Positions 39,245 to 49,392 of a DNA stretch of 64,000 nt are shown one piece after another. The DNA lies in assembly GCA_002689655.1 (NCBI GenBank), contig NZHC01000141.1, positions 63,887 to 127,886 of the forward strand, in the 5' to 3' direction. Each line of letters starts with the position of its first letter. Positions within the stretch are counted from its first letter, which is position 1. This stretch comes from Rhodopirellula sp. Its GTDB lineage: Bacteria; Planctomycetota; Planctomycetia; Pirellulales; Pirellulaceae. Under the pieces are notes generated by a model that made no database searches, was not told the DNA's origin, and saw only the letters and a list, made by a program, of their open reading frames with translations. Position numbers and translations under genes: made by a program.

Positions 39245-40204
39245 TTAGCTACCGTGTTCCCGCGCTTTCCTAGCCGCTCGTTGCTTGTCACGAAAGCGTT
39301 TCTTGCGTTTTGCGTCTTTTTCGCGAGTGCGCTCTGCTTTTTCTGCCACTTCGATCGCGGTGCGTTTCTTTTCATGCTGCATGGATTCAGGGGTTTCCAG
39401 CGTGAGACGACCCAGTCCGCCTGAGCGTAATTCGGTGACGAGAATCCGCGATGCACGGTCGAGGTCAACCGTGTTATTTTTTCCCAGGCATCCTCGCTTG
39501 CGACCAATCGCTTCGATGAGGGCTAACTCTGTTGGTGGAATTTCTTCAAGTTGGTATCTTTCTTGAAGCCGTTCGGGAAAGTCTTTGGCCATGAGTCTGG
39601 CTGCGAAGAATCCAATGTCGCTATAGTCCATCGCGGTTTCTTTGATTGAGCCAAGAATGGCTAGACGGTATCCACTGTGGTGGTTTTCCACGTTTGGCCA
39701 CATGACTCCCGGCGTGTCCAGCAATGTCACGCTGTCACCGATGGGGACGCGTTGTTGGTGTTTGGTAACAGCGGGGGTGTTTCCTGTTTTGGCTATCTTT
39801 CGACCGGCCAGCACGTTGATGAGGGTCGACTTTCCGACATTGGGGATCCCTGCCACCATCACCGTGACCGTTCGGCCCTCGCGGTGGGGAACCATACGGG
39901 CAGCAGCGTTCTTCAGGCGTCGGATTGTTGGTATGTCTTCCGTTGTAACTGCTCGAGCACGGACGTTGTCAAGTTGGCTGAGGTATTCGACCCATGCATC
40001 TGTTCTCGTTTCGTCAGCCAGGTCGCTTTTGGCCAAGACTTTCAAGCATGGTGTGTCACCTCGTAATTCTTCCAGCATGGGGTTTTCACTGGAATAGGGG
40101 ATTCGCGCGTCCAGAACCTCGATCAGTACATCGACCTTCGGAAGCGTGGACTGCATTTCAAGGCGTGCCTTGTGCATGTGCCCGGGAAACCATTGGATAG
40201 CCAT
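39245..40204 (-). CDS. ylqF: ribosome biogenesis GTPase YlqF/RbgA (circularly permuted GTPase)
   Basis: MAIQWFPGHMHKARLEM, DVLIEVLDARIPYSSENPML, VLAKSDLAD (G4), GIPNVGKSTLINVLAGRKIAKTGNTPAVT (G1), LLDTPGVMWP (G3). Confidence 0.95.
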   Translation of the reverse strand: MAIQWFPGHMHKARLEMQSTLPKVDVLIEVLDARIPYSSENPMLEELRGDTPCLKVLAKSDLADETRTDAWVEYLSQLDNVRARAVTTEDIPTIRRLKNAAARMVPHREGRTVTVMVAGIPNVGKSTLINVLAGRKIAKTGNTPAVTKHQQRVPIGDSVTLLDTPGVMWPNVENHHSGYRLAILGSIKETAMDYSDIGFFAARLMAKDFPERLQERYQLEEIPPTELALIEAIGRKRGCLGKNNTVDLDRASRILVTELRSGGLGRLTLETPESMQHEKKRTAIEVAEKAERTREKDAKRKKRFRDKQRAARKAREHGS

Positions 40205-40409
40205 ACTGTCTAAAACCGATTGGGGATTCTTAGCTCTGATCCTTTAGTGTCGCGGCTGATGGGCATTCTGCGAACCCCCTCACAAATGGCTATGAAGCAC
40301 AGGATTTTAACTGCGGAGTAGAGCTGGGGGATAAGCACGAAGCGGGATTGTGAATGCGTTTACGGGCGAGAGGTGGGTGCGACGATTCGAGGTGGGAATG
40401 CCGGCATGG

Positions 40410-41384
40410 TCATGGAAGCCGTAAGCCGGGGCATGCGGTTCTGATCTTCCAGAGCGTCCCGCCCGCGGTGACGAACAAGGTTTTCCCATCTGTGCCGCCA
40501 AAGGCGCAGTTGGTGGTCTCATCTCGTGGGATTGGGGCGAAGGTCAACAGTTTTCCGCCCGGGCTGAAAACATAAATACCGGCGGTGGGTTGGACTGCTG
40601 TTTCCTGCGGCAGATTGGGTCGATTAAGACCTGCAGCGACGTACAGGCGGCCTTCCTGGTCCAGCTTCATTCCGTCTGGACCGCGGGTGGTGCCCCAGTC
40701 ATGAATGAGGGTCTGGGTTTTTGGTTTGACGGTGCCGTCAGCATTCATGCTAAACCGCCATAACTTCCGACTCCCGCCGCTACTGTTGTTATTGTCAGCC
40801 ACAAACAGGTAACGATCATCTTGGGTAATGATCAGTCCATTGGGGCGATCTACCTGATGCGTAATAATTCTGGCCACGGTACCATCAGGGTCTATTCGAT
40901 AGACTCCTTCGACGTACTTGCCGTCAAGGTCTCGCATCTCCATTTCAGTACGGGCACCATACTGTGGATCAGAAAAGTAAATGCGATCCTTTGAATCCAT
41001 CGTCAGATCGTTTGGCTGATTAAACTTGCAGCCTTTGTAGGAGTTTGCGAGTACGGTGATGCTTCCATTTTGATTCACGCGTGTGATTCGCCGATTACGG
41101 TTTTCGCATACGATCAGACGCCCCACTCGGTCGAAAAGGAGACCATTTGAACCTGCATTCTTGCGGAACACTGAGGTCTGTTGAGCTAAATCGAACCGAT
41201 TGATGTTGCCGTCGCCACTGGTCAGTAGGCCAAGGGTTGGGTGCCATGCTGGCCCTTCACCCGCACCTGACCTTAAGACCAGTTCGGGCGTTGTCGCAAA
41301 TATTGCGTGTTCGGCAAGACCAATGTTCGGTCCGCCGAGGAGCGACACGAGAACGAGAAGTGTTTTGGATGGATAAATTTTCAT
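40410..41384 (-). CDS. SMP-30/gluconolactonase-like beta-propeller protein
   Basis: EGPAWHPTLGLL, LIVCENRNRRITRVNQNG, QPNDLTMDSKDRIYFSDPQYG, YRIDPDGTVARIITHQVDRPNGLIITQDDRYLFVADNN, DGMKLDQEGRLYVAA. Confidence 0.92.
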   Translation of the reverse strand: MKIYPSKTLLVLVSLLGGPNIGLAEHAIFATTPELVLRSGAGEGPAWHPTLGLLTSGDGNINRFDLAQQTSVFRKNAGSNGLLFDRVGRLIVCENRNRRITRVNQNGSITVLANSYKGCKFNQPNDLTMDSKDRIYFSDPQYGARTEMEMRDLDGKYVEGVYRIDPDGTVARIITHQVDRPNGLIITQDDRYLFVADNNNSSGGSRKLWRFSMNADGTVKPKTQTLIHDWGTTRGPDGMKLDQEGRLYVAAGLNRPNLPQETAVQPTAGIYVFSPGGKLLTFAPIPRDETTNCAFGGTDGKTLFVTAGGTLWKIRTACPGLRLP

Positions 41385-41632
41385 GTCGGTGTTGAGGCTC
41401 GGGCGTGGTTCATGGCGATCAATGCTGGGTGTCTGTAGGCACCGTGAGCCTGCACGTTTGATGGTTTGTGGGTTTGCTGCAGTTTCGAGAACCGGAGAGT
41501 TGTTCTATGGTACTAGCTGATGATGCTAGCGTGTGCTGGTGCCCTTGGCGACTAGTGTATTCGATCTGCTAACAGCGGCTGTCGCAGTGCGAATGAGATT
41601 TCTTTGAAGTGAGTCGGAAGATAGATTCAATA

Positions 41633-42019
41633 ATGGACGGAGAGACGCTTTATGAACAACTCGGTGGCGCGGAGGGATTACGTTCTTTGGTTGACCGATT
41701 CTATGAAGTGATGGACGAGTTGCCGGAGGCAAAGGGAATCCGTGACTTGCATCCAGAGGTGCTGACGGGTTCAGCTGATAAATTGTACAAATTTCTGAGT
41801 GGTTTTTTGGGTGGGCCCTCTTTATACGTCAGTGAATTTGGGCATCCGCGGCTCCGGGCAAGGCATTTGCCATTCCCCATTGGGCTTAATGAGCGTGATC
41901 AATGGGTGCTGTGCATGGAGACCGCACTCCGGGAATTGGTTGATTGCGATACGCTGCGTTCGGCATTGAGCAGTTACTTTCAACGAACGGCAGATCACAT
42001 GCGGAATCGTGACGGATAG
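41633..42019 (+). CDS. group II truncated hemoglobin
   Basis: TLYEQLGGAEGLRSLVDRFYEVMDELPEAKGIRDLHP...KLYKFLSGFLGGPSLYVSEFGHPRLRARHLPFPIGLNERDQWVLCMETAL. Confidence 0.93.
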   Translation: MDGETLYEQLGGAEGLRSLVDRFYEVMDELPEAKGIRDLHPEVLTGSADKLYKFLSGFLGGPSLYVSEFGHPRLRARHLPFPIGLNERDQWVLCMETALRELVDCDTLRSALSSYFQRTADHMRNRDG

Positions 42020-42099
42020 CGGCAATTTCGCGTCGGTTTTGGACGGTGTTGAATCAGAGCTGCGGGGCTCGATGATCATGTACCTGTCGCACGGAGCAG

Positions 42100-42133
42100 C
42101 TGGGTAAGGTTCTCAACTGGGTAAGGTTCTCAA
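42100..42133. repeat. 2 x 17-bp perfect tandem duplication
   Basis: ctgggtaaggttctcaa repeated twice with no gap. Confidence 0.95.
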
Positions 42134-42625
42134 CGACTAGCAAAACACGCCCGCAAGGTAAGCAGCCAGAGATCACGCCCTTCCCCGGCCACAATTGCTC
42201 TGGTTTCTAACGGCCCATCGCGCGTGGGAGTTAAGCGGTTCACGATCAACGGAGTCGGCTGGCTTGAATTGGGAATGAACTTTGAAGATACACTTGGTTT
42301 TGTAGAGGTGGGTCTGCTTGAGGGAATACTGACGATGGGAACCGGAGTTTGTTGCAAGGGGGGCAATCGGGGATTCGTTTTTGCTCATCTCCAATCGTCA
42401 ATCTCACGCGCGTGTCTAGGATACTGGAGGCCGTAGCGTTCTCGTATTGACATAGGACTCTTCAAGTCAAAAGTCCGCGGTGTTGGGAGTTGTGGGCTTT
42501 GGTTTTGTTGAGCCGGGGAGCTTGGGGATTGTTAAACGCTCACGGGCTGGGACAGAATGGAAACAATGGGTTATGCTGCTGGGATCATTTCTCTGGGTCC
42601 ATTTCACCTTGGTCAGGTCACCTCC

Positions 42626-43267
42626 ATGTCTTTCCGTCACCTAACTACGCTTCCAGTTGCCCTGTTGCTGTGCTTGTTCGCCGCGGTGGCCTCGGCAGAT
42701 GAGAGAAGTGTCAAGGCGTTTGCGGAGTATTCAGCACGACGAATTGGTAACGCCGATTTGGAGCTGATTGCACGTTTCGCGGAAGCGGTTGACAGCAACG
42801 GTGATGGCAAGGTCTCTGATGAGGAATTTGCTGGACGGATCGAGGTCTATCAGGACATGTTTGAGACGGTGCAGCCGAAGCGTGCGCAGGGTGGACATGC
42901 TCTTCCGAGTTACTGGGTCAGCGGGTTCGAAAAAGGAATTGCCGAGGCCAAGAAGAGTGACCGTCCGATGTTGGTGATGTTTTCAGCGTCATGGTGTGCC
43001 CCCTGCAAGATGATGATCGCTCAGGTGTTCCCTGATGAAAAAGTGAAGGCGGCATTGAAGGGCATGGTGCCTGTTTACGTAGATTCAGAGGTGGAAGTGG
43101 ACCGAGCAACTGAAAATGGAATCAAGGCATACCCAACGTTCGTTTGCTTTACATCTGCTGGAACCGCGGTGACGACGCGCGTTGGAGGCGGAGATGTTTC
43201 AAAGTTTCTCCAGATGCTCGAAACTTTTAAGCTCGCCGCTGACGCCACGAAAGTATCGGGCGAATAG
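42626..43267 (+). CDS. secreted thioredoxin-fold protein with EF-hand
   Basis: EF-hand DSNGDGKVSDEEF; thioredoxin MLVMFSASWCAPCKMMIAQV; signal peptide; ORF 42557-43267, likely start 42626. Confidence 0.88.
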   Translation: MSFRHLTTLPVALLLCLFAAVASADERSVKAFAEYSARRIGNADLELIARFAEAVDSNGDGKVSDEEFAGRIEVYQDMFETVQPKRAQGGHALPSYWVSGFEKGIAEAKKSDRPMLVMFSASWCAPCKMMIAQVFPDEKVKAALKGMVPVYVDSEVEVDRATENGIKAYPTFVCFTSAGTAVTTRVGGGDVSKFLQMLETFKLAADATKVSGE

Positions 43268-43690
43268 TCTCACACTGTTTGTCGGTCCGGGGTGGGGGGG
43301 CGTTTTGGGCAAAGAGGCTCCGCGGGCGTTTAGCTGTCGCAGTTGCGCAGAACGGAAACAGTAATTAGGTTTAGTGGTATCGCAGACGCCTGTACTTGGG
43401 TACAAGGATCGGACTGTACTCGTACTGTTGACGTTCAGGTGTCAGCAAGCGTATCCGCAGCAATCGCAGTGGACGCAGGGGTGATTTAAAAGGGGCGGGA
43501 ATCGGCGGTGTCGGTTGGGAATCGTTCGCCGCTGTGTCAAACCAAGAATGTTGGTATCCGTGTTCGAGATTCACGGCGTGGAAATAACCACTTTTCTTCT
43601 TAAACGGCAAAAAGGTATGAATCGCCGTTTCCTGTGGCCTAAGTGTCGCTTAGACTTGAGAGCGAACTACAACAATCCATGGAGTGTTCA

Positions 43691-44755
43691 ATGTTACGTT
43701 TGCTCTCGGGGCTGCTTGCGCTCGCGGCATTGATGCCGCAGTGTGAAGCAGAGGATGCTGATTCAGTTGCACTGAAGTATCGAAGTTATCGAACTTGGTC
43801 GCTCAAGCTTCCGACGGAAACTTGGTTCCCGGTGAAAGAGGGGATTCGACTGGCACACGCTGAGGGTGACCTGTTTGCCTTTGAGTTTTCGGGGACTAGT
43901 CTGAAAGTTGATACCGATGGCGATGGCGAACTTGATCGTACCATCAAGGCTTTGGTTGATCCCAAAACCATGGTGTCTACGACGCGGGTTATCCTGAGTG
44001 GCAAAGATTCGTCAGGCAATGCGTTCCGCTATGCAGCGCGACTTCGAAACGATGCTGATGGCTGGGAATGGGCACCGGGTGGTGCAATGGTTGGATCGAT
44101 TCCGACAACTGCGGGTCCGGTTCCAGTCAAACTGATTGATCAAGATGGAAACGGTAAATTCAACGACGTCGGCAGTGATGCGATGATCGTCGGGAACACG
44201 GATCATGCGATGATGTTGTCGACGACCATGTTTGTTGATGGCAAGTTGCTGCAACTTGAAGTTGCAGACGATGGAGCGGCATGTTCCTTGTCGCCGTACA
44301 ATGGGCCAACTTCCGAGATTGACATGTCCACGTCGTTCAATTCGAAGGCGGTGCTGCTTTCATCGGTTATCTTGTCCTCGGACCGAAAGCACTCGTTTGA
44401 TATCGGGGCGATCGATGGGCCGGTGCGTGTGCCAGCCGGCAAATACTCGGTGGTCTCGGGAGTCGTTGGGCTCGGTCAGCATCGCGTGAAGATTAAAGCG
44501 GGCAAAATGAAACCGCTTAACCTGCTGGCAGATCGTTCCAAGAGCTTTGATTGGGGTGGACCCGTTTCCTCAGAGTTCCAGTTTGCCAGAGTGGGTAACC
44601 AAATCCAATTCTCTCCAAACGCGATTTGGTACTTCGGGAAGGCTGGTGAGCAATACACCGGATGGCATCCCATCGGAAAGTCACCCGAATTCAAAGTGGT
44701 GGATGCGGAAACACAGGTGGTGCTCGAGGTGGCGATCTTGCCGGGATCCTGCTGA
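43691..44755 (+). CDS. hypothetical secreted protein with EF-hand-like Asp-rich loops
   Basis: Signal peptide MLRLLSGLLALAALMPQCEA; DTDGDGELDRT and DQDGNGKFNDVGSDAMIV. Confidence 0.75.
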   Translation: MLRLLSGLLALAALMPQCEAEDADSVALKYRSYRTWSLKLPTETWFPVKEGIRLAHAEGDLFAFEFSGTSLKVDTDGDGELDRTIKALVDPKTMVSTTRVILSGKDSSGNAFRYAARLRNDADGWEWAPGGAMVGSIPTTAGPVPVKLIDQDGNGKFNDVGSDAMIVGNTDHAMMLSTTMFVDGKLLQLEVADDGAACSLSPYNGPTSEIDMSTSFNSKAVLLSSVILSSDRKHSFDIGAIDGPVRVPAGKYSVVSGVVGLGQHRVKIKAGKMKPLNLLADRSKSFDWGGPVSSEFQFARVGNQIQFSPNAIWYFGKAGEQYTGWHPIGKSPEFKVVDAETQVVLEVAILPGSC

Positions 44756-44965
44756 GGACGCGGCTTTGACTCGGTCGCCGTGAGCGTACCATCCACTGCT
44801 AAAATCAACGTTGAAATGATCGCAGACACATTCGCATTTGGCAAAATTGAGGGTAAGCCCAGGAATTGACGCGTAGCTGCAGGTCCGCGGAGGCTGGCCG
44901 CTATGGCAATGTTGTTCTCTGCATGTTGCATTGCGTTGCGAGAGAGCGGCTTTCTTTGAGGTCCG

Positions 44966-45056
44966 TTGCCCGGCTATCGTCTGCCCGGCTACGGGCTGCC
45001 CGGCGACCGTGAACGAGGCCTGTGGTGAACGAGGCCTGTGGTGAACGAGGCCTGTG
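44966..45056. repeat. two adjacent short tandem repeats: 3 x 15 bp (imperfect) then 3 x 16 bp (perfect), overlapping by 2 bp
   Basis: 44966-45010: ttgcccggctatcgt/ctgcccggctacggg/ctgcccggcgaccgt; 45009-45056: gtgaacgaggcctgtg x3. Confidence 0.95.
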
Positions 45057-45310
45057 GTGGATCACGTGTTCGGTGAGGTCCAGTTGCCTGGAATCCAGTC
45101 TGTTGATGGGCGGGGGCTCCGAGCTGGGCTGGTCGGCAGTTTGACGTGTTTCCAAGGGGCTGACTTTGAGGTCACAAGTTTGTTGCGGATATCGACACTC
45201 GTGTTGCTGATTTGCTGGCCCCATCGCAAAGGCTGTTCAGACGTTTGGCGTCGGGTCGCTGACCGCGAGAAAATCGTAGCTGTAAGGTTGGGGAAACGAC
45301 AGGTTTCTAG

Positions 45311-47800
45311 GTGTATTTTCAGCGTTACTCAGGTAACATGCGGTTTTCGAAACTTGGTTATTTGATGCTCCGAAATTATTCATTGAAATTCTGGGTCCAA
45401 ACCTGCCTTCTTGTGGTCGCGGGTGGTTTGCTGGTCCCGTTACCGCTGTCAGCACAATTAAGTGAAACGGTCGCCCGCCCGCCCGTGATCAGTAACGATG
45501 GTGGGTCTATCCCCGTTAAAGTGGTGGACGGCCGTTTGATTGTTGGTTGCGATATTTCGGGGCCCAAGTTGCGAGTCCCTGTCAATTTGTGGTTGGACTT
45601 TGACGGTGCTTATGGGCTGCAATTGCATAATCGCGCCGCAATGCCCTTGCCCGCAGAAACCCAAGCTGGGAAACCAAATCCACTGACTTTGCATTTCACG
45701 GATTTCTCACTGGAAGTGGCCAGGCGAGAATTGGGGCCCGAGGAAGACTTTGAAGAGTTCACAAAGTATCACTCCACTGAAATTGGTGAGAACGCTTTGA
45801 CGGGTGCCATTGGGGCACACGTGCTGAAACACTTTGATGTGATCTTTGACTTACCCCAGAATAAAATCACACTGGCGCCCGCAGGTCAGCTTGCAGATTA
45901 TCAACCGGCTGAAGGGGACTCCGAGCTCATTACGCCCATCACTTTGCAGAATGATTTGGTTTGGTTACCGGTGAGTTTGCCTGGGCCGGACGCAGGGAAA
46001 GCTGACCAGGAACAAGAGGAAGGCAAGGAAAAAATACTCACACGTGCGTTTGCGATTGGTTCGTCGCGTTACGACACCTGTCTCGAGCGGCGTTTGTGCA
46101 ACTCTTTACGTCGTCCTGCTGGCAACGTTGGGCCTCTACGATGCGAGTCGGTGGATTTCGCGCCGTATGTGGCATTCCGCCCCACCGAGGTGGTGCAGGT
46201 TCATCCCGATGGGGTTGCCGGGGTGATGGGGATCAACTTGTTGGAGAAGTTCAGGATTCACATCGATCGACGGTCTCTGCTTGCAACGGTGCGTGTCGCA
46301 CGTTCACCCCAGTTCCCGGCAGAGGAGCTGAAATGGTTTCAGGCCATGGTGTCTGAAGATCGTGATTTGGTGATTGCATGGCTGGATGCGCATGGTGACA
46401 CCCGTTTGGGGAGGGAAGCGGCTGAGTTTCTGCTGACGTTGATGCTGGATGAAGGTGCAGAGCCCGATGAGCTTGCGACCGCCATTCAATGGATCAACGA
46501 CACCATGAAGGCGGATCTGCGTGCGACCCGGTTGTTTGACCTGATGGAGGAGTTGGTCAATGAAGGGGAGGTTGACCTTGGAATCGCGGCGGGCGAAATA
46601 GGAGTCAAAAGCGCAAGGAAAGACCGCTACCCTGAGGCGAACTATAAGCTGCACGGGCGTCTGGGCGAACTGTTATTGCCTCAGGATAATCGTGAGGCTT
46701 GGCGGCACCTCTTGTCCGCTGCATTCGGTCTACCTGAAGATGGCATGATCAATCTGAACCTTGCTCGAGTTTATGAAGCTGACGGTAAAACCAAACGCGC
46801 GTTCAGTCGATACATTCAGGCCTTGGTAAAAGAGGAGAGCAGCGAACTGGCGATGGAGTCGCTCGTTCGGATGGATAAGGAATTGCCGACCGAAGATCGG
46901 ATGACAATTGAGTCGATTGATCGAATGATTAGTGGGCGTGTAAGGAACTTTTCCGCACCAGATCAATTCATTGTCGATTCGTCGACGCGAACCAATCGAA
47001 CGAGCTTGGTTGAATTTTTTACGAACGCCTATATCGGCACGGAACAGCGTGGAGGCGCGATTGGCGGGGCGTTGGGGAATCAAGGCGTTCTGTCGCATTT
47101 CAATGACAGAGAGTGCGTGTTCCTTTCGTACCATCTTCCGGTGCCAAGAATCGAGCCGTTAGTTACGCCGCTTGGGCAATACATGGCCGCTTGGCTTGGG
47201 GTTCGAGGTCCCGTCGTGCAGGTGGTCGATGGCGTTGGCAATGCACCCGGTGCCGGAAAGCACCGGGATGCCGAAGAAATATACAAAATCACCCGTGCTG
47301 CGGTGGCCAACCGTCTGACGCAAGCCAGTGCCGTCGATTTGGAGGTGCAAGCGGAACTTGATGGGACTCAGCTCACTGGGAACGTGCGGGTTGTTGGCCC
47401 GACGATTGGGTCCCCGCAGGATTTGGCCATGAAACCATTGGTGGTTCAAGTCGTGGTTGCCGAGCGTGGCGTTGTTTTTCATGGTTCCAGTGGGGTCGTG
47501 ATTCACCGAATGCTGGCTCGTGGGTTGGCAACACGCGGATCTCTTTCGGGTGTTGCTTTTTTGCCTGATGATCAGGGTGCGTTGAATTTCAGCTTCTCGA
47601 GAGACTTGACCGAATTGGAAGAAGAGAATCGAGCGTTCATTGAACAGCTTGAAGATGGTGAAACGAAGGGAGGCACGCGTATGGGGTTGAGGATTGAACC
47701 TAAAAGCGTGGAGGTGATTGTCTTGGTTCGCGACGCTAAGACCGGCGAAGTGGTGCAGTCTCGGCAAGGTGATCTGGTACGACAGGAGTCAGTCAAATGA
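45311..47800 (+). CDS. hypothetical secreted protein: retropepsin-like fold (degenerate) plus TPR-like region; first gene of the MoxR operon
   Basis: Signal-like N-term; FDLPQNKITLAP and GVMGINLLEKFRIHIDRRS resemble the ends of retropepsin-like domains; helical repeat region NLARVYEADGKTKRAFSRYIQALVKEE. Confidence 0.8.
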   Translation: MYFQRYSGNMRFSKLGYLMLRNYSLKFWVQTCLLVVAGGLLVPLPLSAQLSETVARPPVISNDGGSIPVKVVDGRLIVGCDISGPKLRVPVNLWLDFDGAYGLQLHNRAAMPLPAETQAGKPNPLTLHFTDFSLEVARRELGPEEDFEEFTKYHSTEIGENALTGAIGAHVLKHFDVIFDLPQNKITLAPAGQLADYQPAEGDSELITPITLQNDLVWLPVSLPGPDAGKADQEQEEGKEKILTRAFAIGSSRYDTCLERRLCNSLRRPAGNVGPLRCESVDFAPYVAFRPTEVVQVHPDGVAGVMGINLLEKFRIHIDRRSLLATVRVARSPQFPAEELKWFQAMVSEDRDLVIAWLDAHGDTRLGREAAEFLLTLMLDEGAEPDELATAIQWINDTMKADLRATRLFDLMEELVNEGEVDLGIAAGEIGVKSARKDRYPEANYKLHGRLGELLLPQDNREAWRHLLSAAFGLPEDGMINLNLARVYEADGKTKRAFSRYIQALVKEESSELAMESLVRMDKELPTEDRMTIESIDRMISGRVRNFSAPDQFIVDSSTRTNRTSLVEFFTNAYIGTEQRGGAIGGALGNQGVLSHFNDRECVFLSYHLPVPRIEPLVTPLGQYMAAWLGVRGPVVQVVDGVGNAPGAGKHRDAEEIYKITRAAVANRLTQASAVDLEVQAELDGTQLTGNVRVVGPTIGSPQDLAMKPLVVQVVVAERGVVFHGSSGVVIHRMLARGLATRGSLSGVAFLPDDQGALNFSFSRDLTELEEENRAFIEQLEDGETKGGTRMGLRIEPKSVEVIVLVRDAKTGEVVQSRQGDLVRQESVK

Positions 47801-49392
47801 GTCGTCAGGAAATCGATCCGATTCAGGAAGATATCAAGACTGTTGTTTGGAACGCGTCAAACCAAATCCAGTCGACGGATCAACGCACAGCTATCGCGGC
47901 AAATATCCCTGTGGCATTCAGTCTGTTGCTCATTATCCCCATTGTCGGCTTGCTGATGCAGGGAATTCGGTATCTGAGCGGACTGCAAGCGGGATCCATT
48001 TTCTCTTTGTGGGTTTGGGTCGGTCTGACCGTCGTGGTGCCTCTCGCGTGGTTGTTCTACAAAGCGGCAACCTTACAGATCACGATCGATCGGCAGCGTG
48101 CTTTATTGGCAACCGACAAGCAACTTGGATCATCCGAACGAATCACCACCGCAGATGAGTTCATGCGACACCCGACCACGGACGGATTCATGAAGGCAGC
48201 GGTTGATGATGCATCTGAATGGGCGAAACGCGGACGTGTTGCGAAGTTAACCAGGTCGCAGGCCCGCAGGCCTAAGTATCGAGTGGCATGGTTTGCCGTT
48301 CCGGGCAGTGCGATTCTGATTGCGTTGCTTTTGTTTGTCGGCCAATTTTCCCGTCCGGTTAAAATCTCAGAAGTTGAATTGTCTGGCAGAAATCCCCAGC
48401 TACAGAAAACTGCCGGGTTGACGGAGTCGGACCCGGAGGAACAACGGGAAGATCCGGCGGAGGAAAAGGCCCAAGCGGTGCCAAAGGAAAACCAGAATAA
48501 GCCTCGCAAGCAGAAAGCGGTTAACCGGCAGGGCAACGCGAATGCTGCGATTCCGGATAACGCGGAAGAGTCTGATGGAAAACTGAATGAGGGAGAGACG
48601 CGAGAAAGTACGCAGTCGTCCAATCCGTCGAGTGCTCGAGGTGCACCGTCTGCTTCAGGCCAGCCATCGAAGTCCGACGAGACGCCGAAGCCCCGCAAGA
48701 AAAAGAAAAAGAAGAGTAAGCCTGAGCGAGAACGCGAAAAGAAAGAACGGGAGGAAGAGGAGAAACCTTCGGGAGCCAGTTCAGGACAGGGATCGTCGAA
48801 AGGTTCTGATAATAATGCCGCTCCGAGTGATTGGGCGAGCACCAGTCAAGCGGCAACGCCCGAAGACGACAACGTCGAAGATGAAGAGGATGTGGATGAT
48901 GAAGAAGAGGAACAGGAGTCACGGGGTGGGGTGCAACCCAACATGCGTGACCGTCGGACACCTGTGAATCGCGACCTGCAAATTGGCTTCGGTAATCCAA
49001 GACCCAACCCTGACGCAAATGGTCGCGGTGGTCCGAGTGGTCAGAAAAAATCACGTGGCGTTGCTTCACTAGTGTTGGGTGTACCGATCCCTGATCGTGT
49101 GAATGGCCAACCCAACAAGGGTCGCATTCGGATTACACAGCAACGAATCACTCCGGAAGTGGAAGAGAGTGATCCTGTGAATGCACAAGAACGAACCGCT
49201 TTGAATGGGCCTGTTGGGCCTATTCATCGTCCGGAACTTGAACCCTGGTTACAGAACCTGGTCCGCAAATATTTTCTTGGTCAGCGTGAAAAGGCTCCGT
49301 TGGGCACGCCCGAGAAAGTTAATGACACAACCAATTCCAATGATTCTTTACAGACGTCAAACGTCTCAGAAAGTGAAAGCCCGCAATCATGA
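47797..49392 (+). CDS. hypothetical membrane protein with long charged low-complexity region
   Basis: Two TM regions (FSLLLIIPIVGLLMQGIRYL, FSLWVWVGLTVVVPLAWLFY) plus a third (AWFAVPGSAILIALLLFVG); KPRKKKKKKSKPEREREKKEREEEEK..EDEEDVDDEEEEQE; ATGA overlap with upstream gene. Confidence 0.8.
   Translation: MSRQEIDPIQEDIKTVVWNASNQIQSTDQRTAIAANIPVAFSLLLIIPIVGLLMQGIRYLSGLQAGSIFSLWVWVGLTVVVPLAWLFYKAATLQITIDRQRALLATDKQLGSSERITTADEFMRHPTTDGFMKAAVDDASEWAKRGRVAKLTRSQARRPKYRVAWFAVPGSAILIALLLFVGQFSRPVKISEVELSGRNPQLQKTAGLTESDPEEQREDPAEEKAQAVPKENQNKPRKQKAVNRQGNANAAIPDNAEESDGKLNEGETRESTQSSNPSSARGAPSASGQPSKSDETPKPRKKKKKKSKPEREREKKEREEEEKPSGASSGQGSSKGSDNNAAPSDWASTSQAATPEDDNVEDEEDVDDEEEEQESRGGVQPNMRDRRTPVNRDLQIGFGNPRPNPDANGRGGPSGQKKSRGVASLVLGVPIPDRVNGQPNKGRIRITQQRITPEVEESDPVNAQERTALNGPVGPIHRPELEPWLQNLVRKYFLGQREKAPLGTPEKVNDTTNSNDSLQTSNVSESESPQS

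Noticed and set aside
44966-45056. Possible CRISPR-like array
   Set aside because: Units are directly adjacent with no spacers and only three copies; simple tandem repeat, no cas genes in the window
48057-48842. 261-aa minus-strand ORF with FFFFFF/LLSSS tracts
   Set aside because: Antisense shadow of the KKKKKK/EEEE low-complexity region in the well-supported 47797-49392 gene
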